Shown here: piece by piece, positions 45,366-54,304 of the stretch | Layout of the letters: the number at the start of each line of letters is the position of its first letter | Position numbering within the stretch: position 1 is the stretch's first letter | NCBI RefSeq assembly: GCF_003008595.1 | Contig: NZ_CP027669.1 | Span: forward strand, 2,790,001 to 2,854,000 | Direction of reading: 5' to 3' | Source of the DNA: Simplicispira suum | GTDB lineage: Bacteria; Pseudomonadota; Gammaproteobacteria; Burkholderiales; Burkholderiaceae_C | Length of the DNA: 64,000 bases | Translations under genes and position numbers: made by a program | The notes under the pieces: model-generated | Told to the model about the DNA's origin: nothing | The model's input: only the letters and a program-made list of their open reading frames with translations | Database searches by the model: none

Positions 45366-47795
45366 ATGTCCGGACATACCCCCCTTCCCGCCGAGCCGCT
45401 TGTGCTGCCTTTGCTGCCCCTGCGCGACGTGGTCGTCTTTCCCCACATGGTGATTCCGCTGTTTGTCGGGCGCGCCAAGAGCATCAAGGCGCTTGAGCTG
45501 GCCATGGAGAGCGACCGCCGCATCATGCTGGTGGCGCAAAAGGCCGCTGCCAAGGACGAACCCTCTGTGACCGACATGTTCGACGTCGGCTGCGTCTCCA
45601 CCATCCTGCAAATGCTCAAACTCCCTGACGGCACCGTGAAGGTGCTGGTCGAGGGGCAGCAGCGCGCCAAGGTGGGTGAGATCGAGGATCTTGAAACGCA
45701 TTTTTCGGCCACCGTGGTGCCGGTGGAAGTGCTCGATGCGAAAACCCGGCCCAGCGAAATCGAAGCGCTGCGCCGTGCGGTGATGCAACAGTTCGACCAG
45801 TACGTCAAGCTCAACAAGAAGATCCCGCCAGAGATTTTGACGTCCATCTCCAGCATTGATGATCCAGGCCGCCTGGCGGACACGATTGCTGCGCATCTCC
45901 CGCTCAAGCTTGAGAACAAGCAGGCGGTGCTCGATCTGTCGGAGGTCAAAGGCCGGCTGGAGAATCTGTTCGAACAGCTCGACCGCGAAGTCGACATTCT
46001 CAACGTCGACAAAAAGATCCGTGGACGCGTCAAGCGCCAGATGGAAAAGAACCAGCGCGACTTCTATCTGAACGAGCAGGTCAAGGCGATCCAGAAAGAG
46101 CTGGGTGAAGGCGAAGAAGGCGCAGACCTCGACGAAGTCGAAAAGAAAATCAGGCTGGCCAAAATGCCCGCTGAAGCGCGCAAGAAGGCCGAGAGCGAAC
46201 TGAAAAAACTCAAGCTTATGTCGCCGATGTCGGCCGAGGCGACCGTGGTGCGCAATTACATCGACGTGCTGGCTTCACTCCCATGGAGCAAAAAGACCAA
46301 GATTAAGCACGACCTGGGCAACGCTGAAGAGGTGCTCAACGAAGACCACTACGGGCTCGACAAGGTCAAGGACCGCATTCTCGAATACCTTGCAGTGCAG
46401 CAGCGCGTGGACAAGGTCAAAGCACCCATCTTGTGCCTGGTAGGGCCACCGGGTGTGGGCAAGACTTCACTGGGCCAGTCGATTGCCAAGGCCACAGGCC
46501 GCAAGTACGTGCGCGTGGCCTTGGGTGGCATGCGCGATGAGGCCGAAATCCGTGGCCATCGGCGCACCTACATTGGCGCCATGCCGGGCAAAGTGCTGCA
46601 GAGCCTGGGCAAGGTGGGCACCCGCAACCCGCTGTTCCTGCTCGATGAAATCGACAAGCTGGGCACGGACTTTCGGGGCGACCCATCCAGCGCGCTGCTG
46701 GAGGTGCTCGACCCCGAGCAAAACCACACCTTTGGCGATCACTACGTCGAGGTCGATTTCGATCTGAGCGACGTGATGTTCGTCGCCACGTCCAACTCGA
46801 TGAACATTCCGTCGGCCTTGCTTGACCGAATGGAAGTGATTCGACTCTCGGGGTATACCGAAGACGAGAAGGTCAACATCGCCATGAAATATCTGTTGCC
46901 CAAGCAGATGCAAAACAACGGCGTGAAGGATGAAGAACTGGAAATCACCGAGAGCGCGGTGCGCGACATGGTGCGTTACTACACGCGCGAAGCGGGTGTG
47001 CGCTCGCTGGAGCGCGATCTCTCCAAGATTTGCCGCAAGGTCGTCAAGGGACTGCTGCTCAAGAACATCGAGCCGCGCGTCGTTGTGTCTGCTGACAACT
47101 TGCCCGACTTCCTCGGGGTGCGCAAGTACACCTACGGCCGTGCCGAAGACCAGAACCAGGTTGGCCAGGTGGTGGGGTTGGCCTGGACGGAAGTGGGCGG
47201 CGATCTGCTGACCATCGAAGCCGTGACCATGCCCGGCAAAGGGGTCATCACGCGCACCGGCTCGTTGGGCGACGTGATGAAGGAATCGGTTGAAACCGCG
47301 CGCACCGTGGTGCGCAGCCGGGCGCGTTCGCTGGGCATCAAGGACGAAGCCTTTGAGAAGCGTGACCTGCACGTGCACGTGCCCGACGGTGCAACGCCCA
47401 AGGACGGTCCCAGTGCCGGCGCTGCAATGGCGACGGCTCTGGTGTCTGCGCTGACCGGTATCCCGGTGCGGGGCGATGTGGCCATGACCGGTGAGATCAC
47501 CTTGCGTGGTGAGATCACAGCCATCGGCGGGCTCAAGGAAAAGCTGCTGGCGGCTTTGCGCGGCGGTATCAAGACGGTGTTGATTCCGCAGGAGAACATG
47601 AAGGACCTGCAGGAGATCCCCGACAACGTCAAGACCGGCCTGGAGATCGTGCCAGTGCGCTGGATCGACAAGGTGCTTGAACTGGCCCTGGAGCACAAGC
47701 CCGTTGCCCTGACCGACGAAGAGGTTGCGGCTGCAGCAGTTGCTGCCGCCGAAAAAGCGGCCCAGAAGAGCGGCGTGGAAGCTGTAAAGCACTGA
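45366..47795 (+). CDS. lon: ATP-dependent protease Lon (La)
   Basis: Cytoplasmic AAA+ serine protease for abnormal and regulatory proteins. 809 aa. LON substrate-binding domain (about 10-205), coiled helical region (DREVDILNVDKKIRGRVKRQ), Walker A GPPGVGKTSLGQ (about 360), Walker B LFLLDEIDKLG (about 425), and the catalytic Ser in PKDGPSAGAAMATALVSALT (about 679-698) with the Lys some 43 residues downstream. ATG at 45366 is preceded by AAGGA; a TTG at 45363 is not used. Preceded by a heat-shock promoter. Four tRNA genes follow. Confidence 0.97.
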   Translation: MSGHTPLPAEPLVLPLLPLRDVVVFPHMVIPLFVGRAKSIKALELAMESDRRIMLVAQKAAAKDEPSVTDMFDVGCVSTILQMLKLPDGTVKVLVEGQQRAKVGEIEDLETHFSATVVPVEVLDAKTRPSEIEALRRAVMQQFDQYVKLNKKIPPEILTSISSIDDPGRLADTIAAHLPLKLENKQAVLDLSEVKGRLENLFEQLDREVDILNVDKKIRGRVKRQMEKNQRDFYLNEQVKAIQKELGEGEEGADLDEVEKKIRLAKMPAEARKKAESELKKLKLMSPMSAEATVVRNYIDVLASLPWSKKTKIKHDLGNAEEVLNEDHYGLDKVKDRILEYLAVQQRVDKVKAPILCLVGPPGVGKTSLGQSIAKATGRKYVRVALGGMRDEAEIRGHRRTYIGAMPGKVLQSLGKVGTRNPLFLLDEIDKLGTDFRGDPSSALLEVLDPEQNHTFGDHYVEVDFDLSDVMFVATSNSMNIPSALLDRMEVIRLSGYTEDEKVNIAMKYLLPKQMQNNGVKDEELEITESAVRDMVRYYTREAGVRSLERDLSKICRKVVKGLLLKNIEPRVVVSADNLPDFLGVRKYTYGRAEDQNQVGQVVGLAWTEVGGDLLTIEAVTMPGKGVITRTGSLGDVMKESVETARTVVRSRARSLGIKDEAFEKRDLHVHVPDGATPKDGPSAGAAMATALVSALTGIPVRGDVAMTGEITLRGEITAIGGLKEKLLAALRGGIKTVLIPQENMKDLQEIPDNVKTGLEIVPVRWIDKVLELALEHKPVALTDEEVAAAAVAAAEKAAQKSGVEAVKH

Positions 47796-47879
47796 TTTGC
47801 ACCGCAAATGGCCCAAAAATTTGCGCTACAATTTCAGCCTGCCAGCACATTTGTTCTAGAATAGCAGGCTGCAGACATC

Positions 47880-47955
47880 GCGGGAATAGCTCAGTTGGTA
47901 GAGCGCAACCTTGCCAAGGTTGAGGTCGAGAGTTCGAGACTCTTTTCCCGCTCCA
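47880..47955 (+). tRNA. tRNA-Gly (GCC), copy 1
   Basis: 76 nt including CCA. Acceptor stem GCGGGAA/TTCCCGC, anticodon loop TTGCCAA giving GCC. Identical to copy 2 at 48199-48274. Confidence 0.97.
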
Positions 47956-47965
47956 GATTTTTGAG

Positions 47966-47993
47966 AAAAGGGAAGCGCAGGCTTCCCTTTTTT
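47966..47993 (+). terminator. Rho-independent terminator after tRNA-Gly copy 1
   Basis: AAAGGGAAGC-GCAG-GCTTCCCTTT stem followed by TTT; strong hairpin and U-tract. Confidence 0.85.
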
Positions 47994-48009
47994 ACGAAGC
48001 AGGGCTTTG

Positions 48010-48083
48010 GGCGCGGTAGCAAAGCGGTTATGCCCCGGATTGCAAATCCGGTTAGCGCGGTTCGACTCCGCGCCGCGCCTCCA
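48010..48083 (+). tRNA. tRNA-Cys (GCA)
   Basis: 74 nt including CCA. Acceptor GGCGCGG/CCGCGCC, anticodon loop TTGCAAA giving GCA. Confidence 0.97.
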
Positions 48084-48198
48084 GATTTTCTGCGCGCTGC
48101 CTTCACTGTTTGTGGAGAGCGGCGAAAAGTTGAGGTAGAATTTAAGGCTTGTCGATGCGCTGCTTTGCTGATGTTAAGCAGCGAATTGCCAAACCAAT

Positions 48199-48274
48199 GC
48201 GGGAATAGCTCAGTTGGTAGAGCGCAACCTTGCCAAGGTTGAGGTCGAGAGTTCGAGACTCTTTTCCCGCTCCA
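48199..48274 (+). tRNA. tRNA-Gly (GCC), copy 2
   Basis: 76 nt, base-for-base identical to copy 1; anticodon GCC. Confidence 0.97.
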
Positions 48275-48278
48275 GTTC

Positions 48279-48306
48279 AAAAAGGGAAGCTTCGGCTTCC
48301 CTTTTT
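48279..48306 (+). terminator. Rho-independent terminator after tRNA-Gly copy 2
   Basis: AAAGGGAAGC-TTCG-GCTTCCCTTT followed by TTCG: the same stem sequence as the terminator after copy 1 with a different loop, so the duplicated unit spans tRNA plus terminator. Confidence 0.85.
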
Positions 48307-48401
48307 CGTTGGTCGCCGCACAATGATTGCTTCTGTGCCGCGCGTGCGTTGCACAGCAGCTTGTGCGAGGTTACGCTGCAGGTCGGCCCGGCTTTTCGAG
48401 T

Positions 48402-48493
48402 GCCCCGATGGTGAAATTGGTAGACACTGCGGACTTAAAATCCGCCGCTTCTCGAAAGAGGGCGTGCCGGTTCGACCCCGGCTCGGGGCACCA
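48402..48493 (+). tRNA. tRNA-Leu (UAA)
   Basis: 92 nt including CCA. Acceptor GCCCCGA/TCGGGGC, long variable arm (CCGCTTCTCGAAAGAGGGCGT), anticodon loop CTTAAAA giving UAA. Ends 13 bp before the following ATG. Confidence 0.96.
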
Positions 48494-48506
48494 CCAAGAA
48501 TTTATC

Positions 48507-49148
48507 ATGTCAAATTTCAACGCTCCCTTCGAAATCCATCTGCACGGCGATGTGCCGCTGCGACCTGAAGTCGCTTATGAGCAGTTGCAGGAAGCGCTCA
48601 AGCCGCTCTGGAAGTATTCTGGCGCGCGCTCCCTGGCCGATGGCGCAGCCAGCGCGTACGAAGAAGAGCCGGGCATTGAGTTCGATGCCAAGCGCCATCT
48701 GCTGCAAATGTGCTGGACGGTGCGTGGCGACGACGATTTCCGCCAGTCGCTCGATGAGATGTGCATGAACCTCAATGATCTGGCCGATCAAGGCGCGGCC
48801 ATCGAGGTCACGTTCTACGACGTCGAATTCGACGAAGACGACGAAGAGGAAGAGGGTGACTCGCGCGACGATTTCACCATCGTTTTCGTCGGGCCCACGC
48901 CGGCCGCCATCATGCAGGTTCAGCGCGATCTGCTGGTACAGGATGTCGTCAACATGATGGAGCGCCATTTCGATGGCGCCGAATTGGGCGGCGTGGTGGC
49001 CGAGATTGACAAGCTTTTCACCCAGCGCTTTGATGCGCTGGTCAACTCGCTGGAAATCGGCCGGCCTCCACGCGGTCCCGGAGGTTCGGGCGGCGCCGGC
49101 GGCAGCCACGGTGGTGGGGGCGGTCGCCGCCCGCGCCACCTGCACTGA
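48507..49148 (+). CDS. Acidic protein of unknown function
   Basis: 213 aa, not recognised. Starts MSNFNAPFEIHLHGDVPLRP at an ATG only 13 bp downstream of tRNA-Leu(UAA), with no clear Shine-Dalgarno sequence. About residues 10-110 look like a compact alpha/beta domain; a very acidic stretch FDEDDEEEEGDSRDDF lies near 110-126; the C-terminal 28 residues are Gly/Arg-rich (RPPRGPGGSGGAGGSHGGGG...). No signal peptide or membrane segment. Its stop and the start of the next gene (a metallopeptidase) are 1 bp apart, so the two are translated together. Function unknown. Confidence 0.8.
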   Translation: MSNFNAPFEIHLHGDVPLRPEVAYEQLQEALKPLWKYSGARSLADGAASAYEEEPGIEFDAKRHLLQMCWTVRGDDDFRQSLDEMCMNLNDLADQGAAIEVTFYDVEFDEDDEEEEGDSRDDFTIVFVGPTPAAIMQVQRDLLVQDVVNMMERHFDGAELGGVVAEIDKLFTQRFDALVNSLEIGRPPRGPGGSGGAGGSHGGGGGRRPRHLH

Positions 49149-49149
49149 G

Positions 49150-49716
49150 TTGACCAACGCCAAGCTCCCGCTGCTTTCCCGCTTGCTGGGCGCCTATCCG
49201 GCCTCGTTGCAAGACCAGGTTGGGGAATTGCTGGCCGGCGAAGGCGAGGCGCTGGCCGGTGTGCTGCTGCGCAAATACCCGCAGGTGCACCGGGTACGCA
49301 GCGACAAAGCCTTGTTCGACTATGTGGCGGATCTCAAGGCGCGCCATCTGCGCAGCACGCCGCCACTGCACAAGGTGCTATTCGACAACAAGCTGCATGT
49401 ACTTCGCCATGCGCTCGGTCTGCATGTGAGCACCGCCCGCGTCCAGGGCAACCGGCTAAGCACCCGGCGCGAAATCCGCATTGCATCGTTGTTTCGGCAA
49501 GTTCCGGAAGACTTTTTGCACATGATCGTGGTGCACGAGCTGGCGCACCTGCGCGAATCGAACCACGACAAGGCGTTCTATCAGCTGTGCGAGCACATGG
49601 AGCCGCGCTACCACCAGTTGGAGTTCGATCTGCGCACTTATCTGGTGTACTGCGAGCACAGCGGCAAGCGCCTGTGGATACAGGATACTCCTGAAAAGAT
49701 AGCTGCTAAAGCTTGA
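49150..49716 (+). CDS. YgjP-type zinc metallopeptidase (M48-related)
   Basis: 188 aa, start TTG at 49150 one base after the previous stop (alternative start uncertain). Zinc-binding HELAH (VVHELAHLRESNHDKAFY) at about 133-150 with a downstream His in the SNHDKAF motif, the hallmark of YgjP/WLM-type predicted metallopeptidases. N-terminal half is helical with no signal peptide. The last codons (KIAAKA and stop) come from a dispersed repeat copy at 49691-49750. Substrate unknown; coupled to the acidic protein, so possibly acts on it or with it (guess). Confidence 0.8.
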   Translation: MTNAKLPLLSRLLGAYPASLQDQVGELLAGEGEALAGVLLRKYPQVHRVRSDKALFDYVADLKARHLRSTPPLHKVLFDNKLHVLRHALGLHVSTARVQGNRLSTRREIRIASLFRQVPEDFLHMIVVHELAHLRESNHDKAFYQLCEHMEPRYHQLEFDLRTYLVYCEHSGKRLWIQDTPEKIAAKA

Positions 49717-49750
49717 TACGTAAGCGCTAGAAGCTTGTTTGACCAAATTT
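49691..49750 (+). repeat. Dispersed repeat copy ending the metallopeptidase gene
   Basis: AGATAGCTGCTAAAGCTTGA then TACGTAAGCGCTAGAAGC and GACCAAATTTTT. The stop codon TGA of the host gene lies inside the repeat core. Confidence 0.85.
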
Positions 49751-49839
49751 TTTGCCGTGCGCAGCCAGCGTGCGTGCACGAACCCTGAGGCCCAGCCAGC
49801 GCTGCGCTGCCATGTCGAGCGGGGCTGCCGAGCCGGTGG

Positions 49840-50631
49840 TCAGAAGGCAAACGTCTGTGTGCTGGGTGAGGGGGGCAGCGATTGCAGGCGGCCTGCATTG
49901 GCGAGCAGGCGGCGCGTCTGGCGGGCCACCGGCTCGCCGGTGCTCAGAATCTGTACCTTCGGCCCCAGCAGTTGCTGCAGCGCGTCCTGCGCAAACACGT
50001 AGTGGGTGCAGCCCAGAACCAGCGTATCGGTCTCGCCCGCCTTGTTGCCCCAGGGGCCCAGGGTGTCCACGTAGCGGCGGCACAGCTCCAGCGTCTTTGC
50101 CGCGTCGGCGGCAGCGTCTTGTGGGGCGCAGGCCGCCTGGGCTTCGATGGCGCTGGCCAGGCCGTCGCAGGCCTGTATTCGGCAACGCACTTGCGGCGGC
50201 AAGGCAGCAATCAGGCGCCCAAACCGCGCGCTGGAGACGGTTCCGCGCGTGGCCATGACGGCGATACGCCCCGACTGCGTGGCGCTGGCGGCGGGTTTGA
50301 GAGCGGGCTCCACCCCCACCAGAGGCAACAGCGGGTAGCGCTGGCGCAAACTGTCCATGGCCGCAGCCGTGGCCGTGTTGCAGGCCACCACCAAGGCCTT
50401 GGCGCCGTGCTGTTGCACGAGGTAGCGCGCCAGCGTATGCGTGCGCCGCGCCACGAACGCATCGCCGCGCTCGCCGTAGGGCGCGTGGCCGGTGTCGGCC
50501 AGATAGACGAAGCGCTCGGCGGGCAACTCGGCGCGAAGCGCCTGCAGCACGCTCAGGCCGCCAATGCCGCTGTCGAAGACGCCGATGGGTGCATTGCGCA
50601 CCCGCTCAGCCGCCGCATCTGCCCCGTTCAA
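49840..50631 (-). CDS. murI: Glutamate racemase
   Basis: Supplies D-glutamate for peptidoglycan. 263 aa from a proposed TTG at 50631, with GAGG just upstream; a GTG at 50601 is an alternative, and the frame stays open back into the fumarase gene. Signature GVFDSGIGGLSVL (about 15-27), catalytic Cys in VACNTATAAAMD (about 80-91) and the second in LGCTHYVF (about 202). Follows the fumarase gene on the same strand, starting 8 bp downstream of its stop. Confidence 0.92.
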   Translation of the reverse strand: MNGADAAAERVRNAPIGVFDSGIGGLSVLQALRAELPAERFVYLADTGHAPYGERGDAFVARRTHTLARYLVQQHGAKALVVACNTATAAAMDSLRQRYPLLPLVGVEPALKPAASATQSGRIAVMATRGTVSSARFGRLIAALPPQVRCRIQACDGLASAIEAQAACAPQDAAADAAKTLELCRRYVDTLGPWGNKAGETDTLVLGCTHYVFAQDALQQLLGPKVQILSTGEPVARQTRRLLANAGRLQSLPPSPSTQTFAF

Positions 50632-50638
50632 GCGGGCC

Positions 50639-52186
50639 TCAGGCGCTGGCCAGTTCGATGAAGTTTCCCGCCGCAATGCGCTTTTGCCATTCGACCGGGC
50701 CGGTCATGTGGACGCTGGTACCGCCAGAGTCGACGGCCACGGTCACGGGCATGTCGACCACGTCGAATTCGTAAATGGCTTCCATGCCCAGGTCTTCAAA
50801 GCCCACCACCTTGGCATGCTTGATGGCCTTGGAGACCAGGTAAGCCGCGCCGCCGACAGCCATCAGGTAGGCCGACTTGTGGTTTTTGATGGCTTCGATA
50901 GCCTCCGGGCCGCGCTCGGACTTGCCGATCATGGCGATCAGGCCGGTTTGCGACAGCATCATGTCGGTGAACTTGTCCATGCGCGTAGCGGTGGTGGGGC
51001 CGGCAGGTCCGACGACTTCGTCCCGCACCGGGTCCACCGGACCCACGTAGTAGATGACGCGGTTGGTGAAGTCCACCGGCAGCTTCTCGCCCTTGGCCAG
51101 CATGTCCTGGATGCGTTTGTGCGCGGCGTCGCGCCCTGTCAGCATCTTGCCGTTCAGCAGCAAGGTTTCGCCAGGCTTCCAACTGGCCACGTCGGCAGGA
51201 GTCAGCGTATTGAGGTCAACGCGCCGGCTCTTTTGCGTGTCGGGCAACCACTCCACCTTGGGCCAGAGGTCGAGCGAGGGCGGGTCGAGGTAGACCGGGC
51301 CCGAGCCGTCCATGACGAAATGCGCATGGCGCGTGGCGGCGCAGTTGGGGATCATGGCCACTGGCTTGCTGGCGGCGTGCGTGGGGTACATCTTGATTTT
51401 CACGTCGAGCACGGTGGTGAGACCCCCCAGGCCCTGGGCGCCAATGCCCAGGGCGTTGACCTTGGTGAACAGCTCCAGGCGCAGCTCTTCGGTCTGCGTC
51501 AGCGCTTCGCCGCGCGCAGATTTGGCTTGCAGCTCGTACATGTCCAGGTCGTCCATCAGGCTTTCCTTGGCCATCAGTACGGCCTTTTCTGCCGTGCCGC
51601 CAATGCCGATGCCCAGCATGCCGGGCGGGCACCAGCCAGCGCCCATCGTGGGCACCGTTTTGAGCACCCAGTCGACCACGCTATCGCTGGGATTGAGCAT
51701 GATCATCTTGCTTTTGTTCTCCGACCCGCCGCCCTTGGCCGCGAGCGTGATGTCGAGCTTCTTGCCCGGAACAATCTCGGTAAAGATCACAGCCGGCGTG
51801 TTGTCCTTGGTGTTCTTGCGGGCAAACAGCGGGTCGGCGACCACGCTGGCGCGCAAGGTGTTGCCTGGATGGTTGTAGCCACGGCGCACGCCTTCGTTGA
51901 TGGCGTCATCCAGGCTGCCGGTAAAGCCTTCCCAGCGCACATCCATGCCCACCTTGAGGAAGACATTGACGATCCCGGTATCCTGGCAAATCGGCCGGTG
52001 GCCGGTGGCGCTCATCTTGCTGTTGGTCAAGATCTGTGCCATCGCGTCCTTGGCGGCCGGGCTTTGTTCGCGTTCGTACGCACGCGCCAGATGGGCGATG
52101 TAGTCGGCCGGGTGGTAGTAGCTGATGTACTGCAACGCAGCAGCGACGGATTCAATCAGGTCTTCTTGGCGAATGAGGGTGGTCAT
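50639..52186 (-). CDS. fumA: Class I fumarate hydratase (iron-sulfur)
   Basis: Heterodimeric-type fused fumarase, 515 aa, with an oxygen-sensitive [4Fe-4S] cluster. [21 protein letters not shown] near 61-81 carries a cluster Cys, [15 protein letters not shown] (about 150) and [13 protein letters not shown] (about 285) are family blocks, and [11 protein letters not shown] is near the C-terminal domain. Catalyses fumarate to malate in the TCA cycle. Divergent from a class II fumarase gene 170 bp away; murI is downstream. Confidence 0.94.
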   Translation of the reverse strand: MTTLIRQEDLIESVAAALQYISYYHPADYIAHLARAYEREQSPAAKDAMAQILTNSKMSATGHRPICQDTGIVNVFLKVGMDVRWEGFTGSLDDAINEGVRRGYNHPGNTLRASVVADPLFARKNTKDNTPAVIFTEIVPGKKLDITLAAKGGGSENKSKMIMLNPSDSVVDWVLKTVPTMGAGWCPPGMLGIGIGGTAEKAVLMAKESLMDDLDMYELQAKSARGEALTQTEELRLELFTKVNALGIGAQGLGGLTTVLDVKIKMYPTHAASKPVAMIPNCAATRHAHFVMDGSGPVYLDPPSLDLWPKVEWLPDTQKSRRVDLNTLTPADVASWKPGETLLLNGKMLTGRDAAHKRIQDMLAKGEKLPVDFTNRVIYYVGPVDPVRDEVVGPAGPTTATRMDKFTDMMLSQTGLIAMIGKSERGPEAIEAIKNHKSAYLMAVGGAAYLVSKAIKHAKVVGFEDLGMEAIYEFDVVDMPVTVAVDSGGTSVHMTGPVEWQKRIAAGNFIELASA

Positions 52187-52356
52187 GGCGGGGAATGCTG
52201 TGGGAGGGTCGCGAAACATGGAATTATCGCGCCGCTGCCTTGCGCAGGGCTGTCGCTGTCCTTTCGAGCGCCCCTCTCGCAGACCTTGCTGCCCCACGCA
52301 CGCTATGCTGTTGCTTGGCCGCAGCGCCGGCCGATGCAACGCCAAGGAATCCTGCC

Positions 52357-53754
52357 ATGTCTGCTCTTCGCCCCTCCGCCACGCGCACCGAGCGCGATAC
52401 CTTTGGTCCCATTGACGTGCCGGCCGATCGATTGTGGGGCGCGCAGACCCAGCGCTCGCTGCAGCACTTCGATATCTCGGGCGAGCGCATGGCGCCCGAG
52501 CTGCTGCGTGCGTTGGCGCAGGTCAAACGCGCCAGTGCCTATGTGAACCAGTCGCTGGGTCTGCTGGATGCCGCCAAGACCACGGCCATCGTTGCGGCGG
52601 CCGATGAGGTGATTGCCGGGCGTCATGCGGACGAGTTTCCGTTGGTGGTCTGGCAGACCGGTTCGGGTACGCAGACCAACATGAACATGAACGAAGTGCT
52701 GGCCAACCGCGCCAGCCAGTTGCTGGGCGGCATGCGCGGAGAAACGCGGCTGGTGCACCCCAACGACGAGGTGAACAAAAGCCAATCGAGCAACGATGTG
52801 TTTCCCACCGCCATGCATGTGGCGGCGGTGGATGCGCTGGTGCGCAAGCTTTTGCCCGCGCTCCAGGCCCTGCGCATTACCTTGGGAAACAAGGCCGAGG
52901 CATTTTCGGGCATTGTGAAAATTGGTCGCACCCACCTGCAGGACGCCACGCCGATTACGCTGGGTCAGGAGATTTCTGGTTGGGTGGCGCAGTTGCAGCA
53001 CGCCGAACAGCATGTGCGCGCTGCACTGCCGCACCTGGGTGAGCTGGCGCTGGGCGGCACGGCGGTGGGCACCGGCTTGAACGCGCCACAGGGTTACGCC
53101 GTGGCCGTGGCGCAGGAACTCGCAGACCTGACTGGGCTGCCGCTGTGCACCGCGCCCAACAAGTTCGAGGCGCTGGCCAGTTGCGACGCGCTGGTGCAGG
53201 CGCATGGCGCGCTCAAGGGGCTGGCCGCCAGTCTGATGAAAATCGCCAACGACGTGCGCTGGCTTGCCAGCGGGCCACGCAGCGGGCTGGGCGAAATCGC
53301 CATCCCCGAGAACGAACCGGGCTCCTCCATCATGCCCGGCAAGGTCAACCCCACGCAGTGCGAAGCACTGACCATGCTGTGCTGCCAGGTGATGGGCAAT
53401 GATGTGGCCATCAACATCGGCGGCGCGTCGGGCAACTTCGAACTCAACGTCTTTCGCCCCATGGTGATCCACAATTTTCTGCAAAGCGTGCGCCTGCTGG
53501 CAGATGGCATGGCCAGCTTTGACCACCACTGCGCCCAAGGCATCGAGCCGCGCCGCGAGCGCATTGCTGAACTGCTGGAGCGATCGCTGATGCTGGTAAC
53601 AGCCTTGAACACGCACATTGGCTACGACAAGGCTGCGCAGATCGCCAAGGCAGCGCACAAAGGAGGTTTGAGCTTGCGCGAAGCTGCCGTGGCCAGCGGC
53701 CACCTGACGGCAGAAGAGTTCGACGCCTGGGTGCGGCCGGAGGATATGGTTTAG
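52357..53754 (+). CDS. fumC: Class II fumarate hydratase
   Basis: Oxygen-stable fumarase, 465 aa, no iron-sulfur cluster. Family blocks: [20 protein letters not shown] (about 103-122), [20 protein letters not shown] (about 134-153), [16 protein letters not shown] (about 191-206) and the catalytic loop [15 protein letters not shown] (about 323-337). Start ATG at 52357. Divergent to the class I fumarase; having both classes in one locus suggests a switch with iron or oxidative stress (inference). Confidence 0.96.
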   Translation: MSALRPSATRTERDTFGPIDVPADRLWGAQTQRSLQHFDISGERMAPELLRALAQVKRASAYVNQSLGLLDAAKTTAIVAAADEVIAGRHADEFPLVVWQTGSGTQTNMNMNEVLANRASQLLGGMRGETRLVHPNDEVNKSQSSNDVFPTAMHVAAVDALVRKLLPALQALRITLGNKAEAFSGIVKIGRTHLQDATPITLGQEISGWVAQLQHAEQHVRAALPHLGELALGGTAVGTGLNAPQGYAVAVAQELADLTGLPLCTAPNKFEALASCDALVQAHGALKGLAASLMKIANDVRWLASGPRSGLGEIAIPENEPGSSIMPGKVNPTQCEALTMLCCQVMGNDVAINIGGASGNFELNVFRPMVIHNFLQSVRLLADGMASFDHHCAQGIEPRRERIAELLERSLMLVTALNTHIGYDKAAQIAKAAHKGGLSLREAAVASGHLTAEEFDAWVRPEDMV

Positions 53755-53871
53755 GGCCGGATTCACGCACCCTGCTGCGTGGCCCCGGTGGCGTCAGGGC
53801 CAATGGCGCAGCCTCTGCGTACGGCGTTACACTAAACATTCCTTTTTAATGAATCTTTAAATTTCCGCACC

Positions 53872-54126
53872 ATGAACGCCCACGTCCACACCTCGCCCGA
53901 CGCCATTTACCCCTTCGATGCGCGCGGCGTTGCCAAGCGTTTTCGCCATGCTGCCATCTTTGGCGCACTCGATTCCTTGCATCCCGGCGAAACCATGCGT
54001 TTCGTCAATGACCATGACCCGCTGCCTCTGCTGCAGCAACTGCAGGCACGCTATGGCGATGCGGTGCAAATCACCTACCAACAGCGCGATCCAGGCGCCA
54101 TCGTGATCGATTTCGTACGGGTGTAG
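53872..54126 (+). CDS. DUF2249 domain protein
   Basis: 84-aa single-domain protein. The DUF2249 (TusA-like) pattern is visible as the DARGVAKRFRHAAIFGALDSLHPGETMRFVNDHDP core and a C-terminal GAIVIDFVRV. Members are often co-expressed with respiratory or low-oxygen genes. A hairpin (GGCGCATCCA/TGGATGCGCC, 54138-54164) 11 bp downstream probably terminates it. No Fnr-type box could be confirmed upstream. Confidence 0.78.
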   Translation: MNAHVHTSPDAIYPFDARGVAKRFRHAAIFGALDSLHPGETMRFVNDHDPLPLLQQLQARYGDAVQITYQQRDPGAIVIDFVRV

Positions 54127-54137
54127 GCGCCGAATTG

Positions 54138-54164
54138 GGCGCATCCAAGCCGATTGGATGCGCC
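54138..54164 (+). terminator. Hairpin after the DUF2249 gene
   Basis: GGCGCATCCA-AGCCGAT-TGGATGCGCC, a perfect 10-bp stem with a 7-nt loop. No T-run follows, so termination is likely but not certain. Confidence 0.6.
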
Positions 54165-54230
54165 TGGGTGAGCGGTTGCCACCGCCTCGCCTGAGGCGTG
54201 AGGCAGGCGCACAAGCCGAGAGTGCGTATC

Positions 54231-54304
54231 AAAAAATGCTATAAAATAAATAGCTGCTTTCTGTTTGCCAGTAAGCGCTAGAGGCCAATTTATCTATGAA
54301 TTTT
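54231..54304 (+). repeat. Dispersed repeat copy overlapping the 3' end of mnmH
   Basis: AAAAAATGCTATAAAATAAA, TAGCTGCTTTC, CCAGTAAGCGCTAGAGGCCA and a TATCTATGAATTTT tail. The stop codon of mnmH (minus strand, 54294) lies in the tail. Confidence 0.9.

Noticed and set aside
53755..53871. Fnr/Anr box upstream of the DUF2249 gene
   Set aside because: No TTGAT-N4-ATCAA motif or close variant could be found in this gap.
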